Below are positions 61,927-64,000 of a DNA stretch of 64,000 nt, piece by piece (the first letter of the stretch is position 1; each line of letters starts with the position of its first letter). The notes beneath the pieces were generated by a model that did not search any database, was not told the DNA's origin, and worked only from the letters and a program-made list of their open reading frames with translations. The stretch covers positions 310,001 through 374,000 of the forward strand of contig NZ_JAINRC010000002.1 in NCBI RefSeq assembly GCF_020400655.1, in the 5' to 3' direction. The position numbers and the translations under genes are program-made. The stretch is from Streptomyces spinosus. Lineage in GTDB: Bacteria; Actinomycetota; Actinomycetes; Streptomycetales; Streptomycetaceae.

Positions 61927-62937
61927 ATGACCCTTGCTGAGCAGGAGCGGACGGCAGCCGTCCCGGCCGCCGCCGAACTCGCCTACCAGCGTTCGATGGA
62001 CCGTGTGCTGGTGCACCGCCGCGCCGTCATGGAGGTCTTCGTCACGGACGCGGCACGGCTCGGTGAGGACCGCTTCGCCGTGGCCGTCCAGGCGCCCCGC
62101 GCGCACGCCTACTACAACGACCACACCCAGCGGCCCGCCCTGCTCGACCCGTTGTTCCTCCTGGAGGCCGCCCGGCAGGCGGTCACCGTCGTCGCGCACC
62201 AGTGGCTGGGCGTCTCGTACGACACGTCCTTCCTGATCAGCGACTGGAACACCGAGTTCACCGACCTGCCGGCGCTGCGCTCCCGCGGTGACGCGCCGGA
62301 CGAACTGGTGATCGAGATCGGCACCCGCGACCTGCGGCGGCGCGGCACCCGGCTGCTGGCCGCCACGCTGGACTGCGCGTTCGTGGCCGGCGGCCGGCGG
62401 GCCGGTACGAGCGTGATCGTGGCCGGGTACCTCAGCCGCGACGGCTACCAGGCCCATCGCGCCAAGAGCCGGGGGACCGTGCCGCCGCTCTCCTCCGAGC
62501 GGCCGGACACCCGCGCCGGCACCCCCGTGCAACCGGCGCTCGTCGGCCGGGAGCGCCCCGGCAACGTGGTGCTCGTCGACGTCGAACGCCCGGGCGGACC
62601 GCTCGCCCTGCGCGCCCTCCTGGACGTCCCGGCGCGGCACCCGGCCATGTACGACCACCCGCTGGACCACGTGCCCGCGATGGCCCTGATGGAGGCCGCC
62701 CGGCAGGCGGCCGTACTCGCCGCCGGGGCGCCCGCCGACGAGCGGTACGCGCACGCCTTCCGCGCCACCTTCGGGCGGTTCGTGGAGCTGGACAGTCCGG
62801 TCACCGTCACCGTGACGCCCGTCGACGGCGGGCGCCACGCGGTCGACTTCCGGCAGGACGGCGTGTCCGTGTGCACCGCCGAGGTCGGCGTCACCCGGCT
62901 CCCGGCGGCGCCGGCCGCGCACCCGGACGGACGGTGA
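61927..62937 (+). CDS. AfsA-family butyrolactone synthase homologue
   Basis: 336 residues, two tandem hot-dog (AfsA) repeats. First repeat about 22-165: DRVLVHRRAVMEVFVTD, AYYNDHTQRPALLDPLFLLEAARQAVTVV. Second about 210-325: DHPLDHVPAMALMEAARQAAVLA, FVELDSPV. AfsA couples a beta-ketoacyl chain to dihydroxyacetone phosphate, first step of gamma-butyrolactone autoregulators; homologues also work in butenolide and specialised-metabolite pathways. ATG 61927, weak ribosome site. No GBL receptor (TetR ArpA type) or reductase gene is adjacent. It leads a two-gene unit with the KAS III-like gene, 6 bases downstream. Confidence 0.88.
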   Translation: MTLAEQERTAAVPAAAELAYQRSMDRVLVHRRAVMEVFVTDAARLGEDRFAVAVQAPRAHAYYNDHTQRPALLDPLFLLEAARQAVTVVAHQWLGVSYDTSFLISDWNTEFTDLPALRSRGDAPDELVIEIGTRDLRRRGTRLLAATLDCAFVAGGRRAGTSVIVAGYLSRDGYQAHRAKSRGTVPPLSSERPDTRAGTPVQPALVGRERPGNVVLVDVERPGGPLALRALLDVPARHPAMYDHPLDHVPAMALMEAARQAAVLAAGAPADERYAHAFRATFGRFVELDSPVTVTVTPVDGGRHAVDFRQDGVSVCTAEVGVTRLPAAPAAHPDGR

Positions 62938-62943
62938 CCCGGC

Positions 62944-63978
62944 GTGCGGCTCAACTCACCCCTCGGACTGGTCGCCGCGGCCTGGTACCCGGAGCGGCGG
63001 CAGACCGTCGAACAGGCCCTGGCGGCCGGTGACATCGACGCCCGCACGGCGCGTGAACTCGGCTACACCTCCCTGCCGGTGAGCGAGGACACCGCGCCGC
63101 CGGACATGGCCGTCGAGGCCGCCGGCCAGGTGCTGGCGCTGTCCGGCGTCCAGGCCGACGACCTGTCGATGGTGCTCCACGCGAGCGTCCACCACCAGGG
63201 CCACGACGCCTGGTCCGCCCCGCACTACGTCGCCCACCGGCTGGGCGCCCGGCACGCCATGCCGATCGGACTGCTCCAGCAGTGCAACGGCGGTGCCGCC
63301 GGCATCGAGCTGGCCGCCGGCCGGCTGCAGGGCGACCCGGCGGCCGGGCCGGTGCTGGTGACCACCGCCGACCGCTTCCTGATGCCGAGCTGGCACCGCT
63401 GGCTCAGCGACTACGGCATGGCGGCCGGTGACGCCGCCACCGCCGTCATCGTCCACCGCCTCAGCGGGGCGGCGCCGGCGCCGGACCTGCTGCTGCGCGC
63501 CCTGGTGTCGAAGGCCGCCCCGGAGCTCGAGGTGATGCACCGCGGCGACGACGAGCTCAACGCGACCCCCATGGGCCACAGCCCGATGATCGACGTGCGG
63601 CGCACCAAGCGCGCCTTCATCAAGGCCCACGGCGTGGACTTCTTCCTGAAGACCGCCGCGGACCGCATCCGTGCCGTCGTCGAGGAGTGCCTGGCCGACG
63701 CCGGGCTCGCCGCCGACGATCCACGGCTGCGCTACGCGGTGATACCGCGCCTGGGCAGCAAGGCGATGGCGGAGGCGTACCTGCCGCCGCTGACGGAGGT
63801 CACCAGCGCCGAGGTGCTCGACCTCGGCCGGGCGACCGGGCACGTGGGGGCCGGCGACCTGAACGCCTCCCTCGCCGACCTGGCCCGCACGGACCTGCTG
63901 GCACCCGGGCAGTACGCGCTGGTGCTCAACGGCGGCGGCGGGTTCACGTTCACCGCGATGGCGGTCACCAGGGCCTGA
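62944..63978 (+). CDS. KAS III-like acyltransferase/condensing enzyme, atypical active site
   Basis: 344 residues, FabH/KAS III fold. Nucleophile C114 in LLQQCNGGAAGIELA. The usual PHQAN (His) region reads VIPRLGSK (R269) and the usual GNTSAA (Asn) region reads GHVGAGDLNAS (H300, D304). The standard Cys-His-Asn triad is therefore not conserved; the GHxGAGD motif resembles that of ester-forming KAS III-like acyltransferases such as CerJ/ChlB3. It could transfer an acyl group to an alcohol rather than extend a chain. GTG 62944 starts RLNSPLGLVAA. Second gene of the AfsA unit; 22 bases of sequence remain after it. Confidence 0.85.
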   Translation: MRLNSPLGLVAAAWYPERRQTVEQALAAGDIDARTARELGYTSLPVSEDTAPPDMAVEAAGQVLALSGVQADDLSMVLHASVHHQGHDAWSAPHYVAHRLGARHAMPIGLLQQCNGGAAGIELAAGRLQGDPAAGPVLVTTADRFLMPSWHRWLSDYGMAAGDAATAVIVHRLSGAAPAPDLLLRALVSKAAPELEVMHRGDDELNATPMGHSPMIDVRRTKRAFIKAHGVDFFLKTAADRIRAVVEECLADAGLAADDPRLRYAVIPRLGSKAMAEAYLPPLTEVTSAEVLDLGRATGHVGAGDLNASLADLARTDLLAPGQYALVLNGGGGFTFTAMAVTRA

Positions 63979-64000
63979 CCCACCGATCCACACCGGTCCC

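Overview
The window is a stretch of a Streptomyces (or very close actinomycete) chromosome. Base composition is very GC-rich with strong third-position GC bias, GTG starts are common, and the gene content is that of an actinomycete core chromosome: SpoIIE-type phosphatase, mycothiol-linked enzyme family, bacterial proteasome activator, PASTA kinase, two branched-chain ketoacid dehydrogenase sets, AfsA homologue. A perfect ParB site (GTTTCACGTGAAAC) at 29733-29746 places the segment in the origin-proximal half of the chromosome. I saw no tRNA or rRNA gene, no insertion sequence, no CRISPR array and no in-frame TTA codon.

Region 1 (1-20.5 kb) is housekeeping: truncated phosphatase/anti-sigma-type protein, AI-2E-family permease, pirin, SseB-like protein, FadE5-like acyl-CoA dehydrogenase, M18 aminopeptidase, an NHLRC2-like thioredoxin/NHL protein, a secreted calcium-repeat protein, LURP-one protein, nitrilase-fold amidase, mycothiol-dependent-type enzyme, MFS transporter with GntR regulator, K15-type DD-peptidase. 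It ends with the first BCKDH operon (bkdA1-B1-C1).

Region 2 (21-32 kb) has an APH-fold kinase, two divergent membrane Ser/Thr kinases, proteasome activator Bpa, a repeat-rich secreted protein, a quinone oxidoreductase, and a translationally coupled mobA-moeA-potassium channel operon with parS built into the moeA/channel junction.

Region 3 (32-47.4 kb) is acyl-CoA catabolism. It holds the second BCKDH operon (bkdA2-B2-C2), a divergent Lrp-type regulator (BkdR), a PaaR-type TetR regulator with PaaH-type dehydrogenase, PaaN, and the phenylacetyl-CoA epoxidase operon paaABCDE. Copies of an ACCG-N6-CGGT palindrome lie at the paaH/paaN, paaA and bkdA2/bkdR promoters, which suggests one regulon. 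A three-gene membrane/tRNA-rRNA methylase operon sits inside this block.

Region 4 (47.4-64 kb) becomes accessory: rhodanese, J-domain-like protein, DUF2252 protein, then a specialised-metabolism locus. A four-gene operon encodes a 951-residue adenylation-carrier-thioesterase enzyme without condensation domain (architecture of polyporic acid/atromentin-type quinone synthetases), an SDR, an O-methyltransferase and an FAD monooxygenase. Its upstream region carries about six direct repeats of 16-19 bp. Behind it lie a split methylmalonyl-CoA-mutase-type operon with a quinone oxidoreductase and an MBL hydrolase, and divergently a second oxidoreductase followed by an AfsA-type butyrolactone synthase homologue paired with an atypical KAS III-like enzyme. 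The locus probably continues past the right end.
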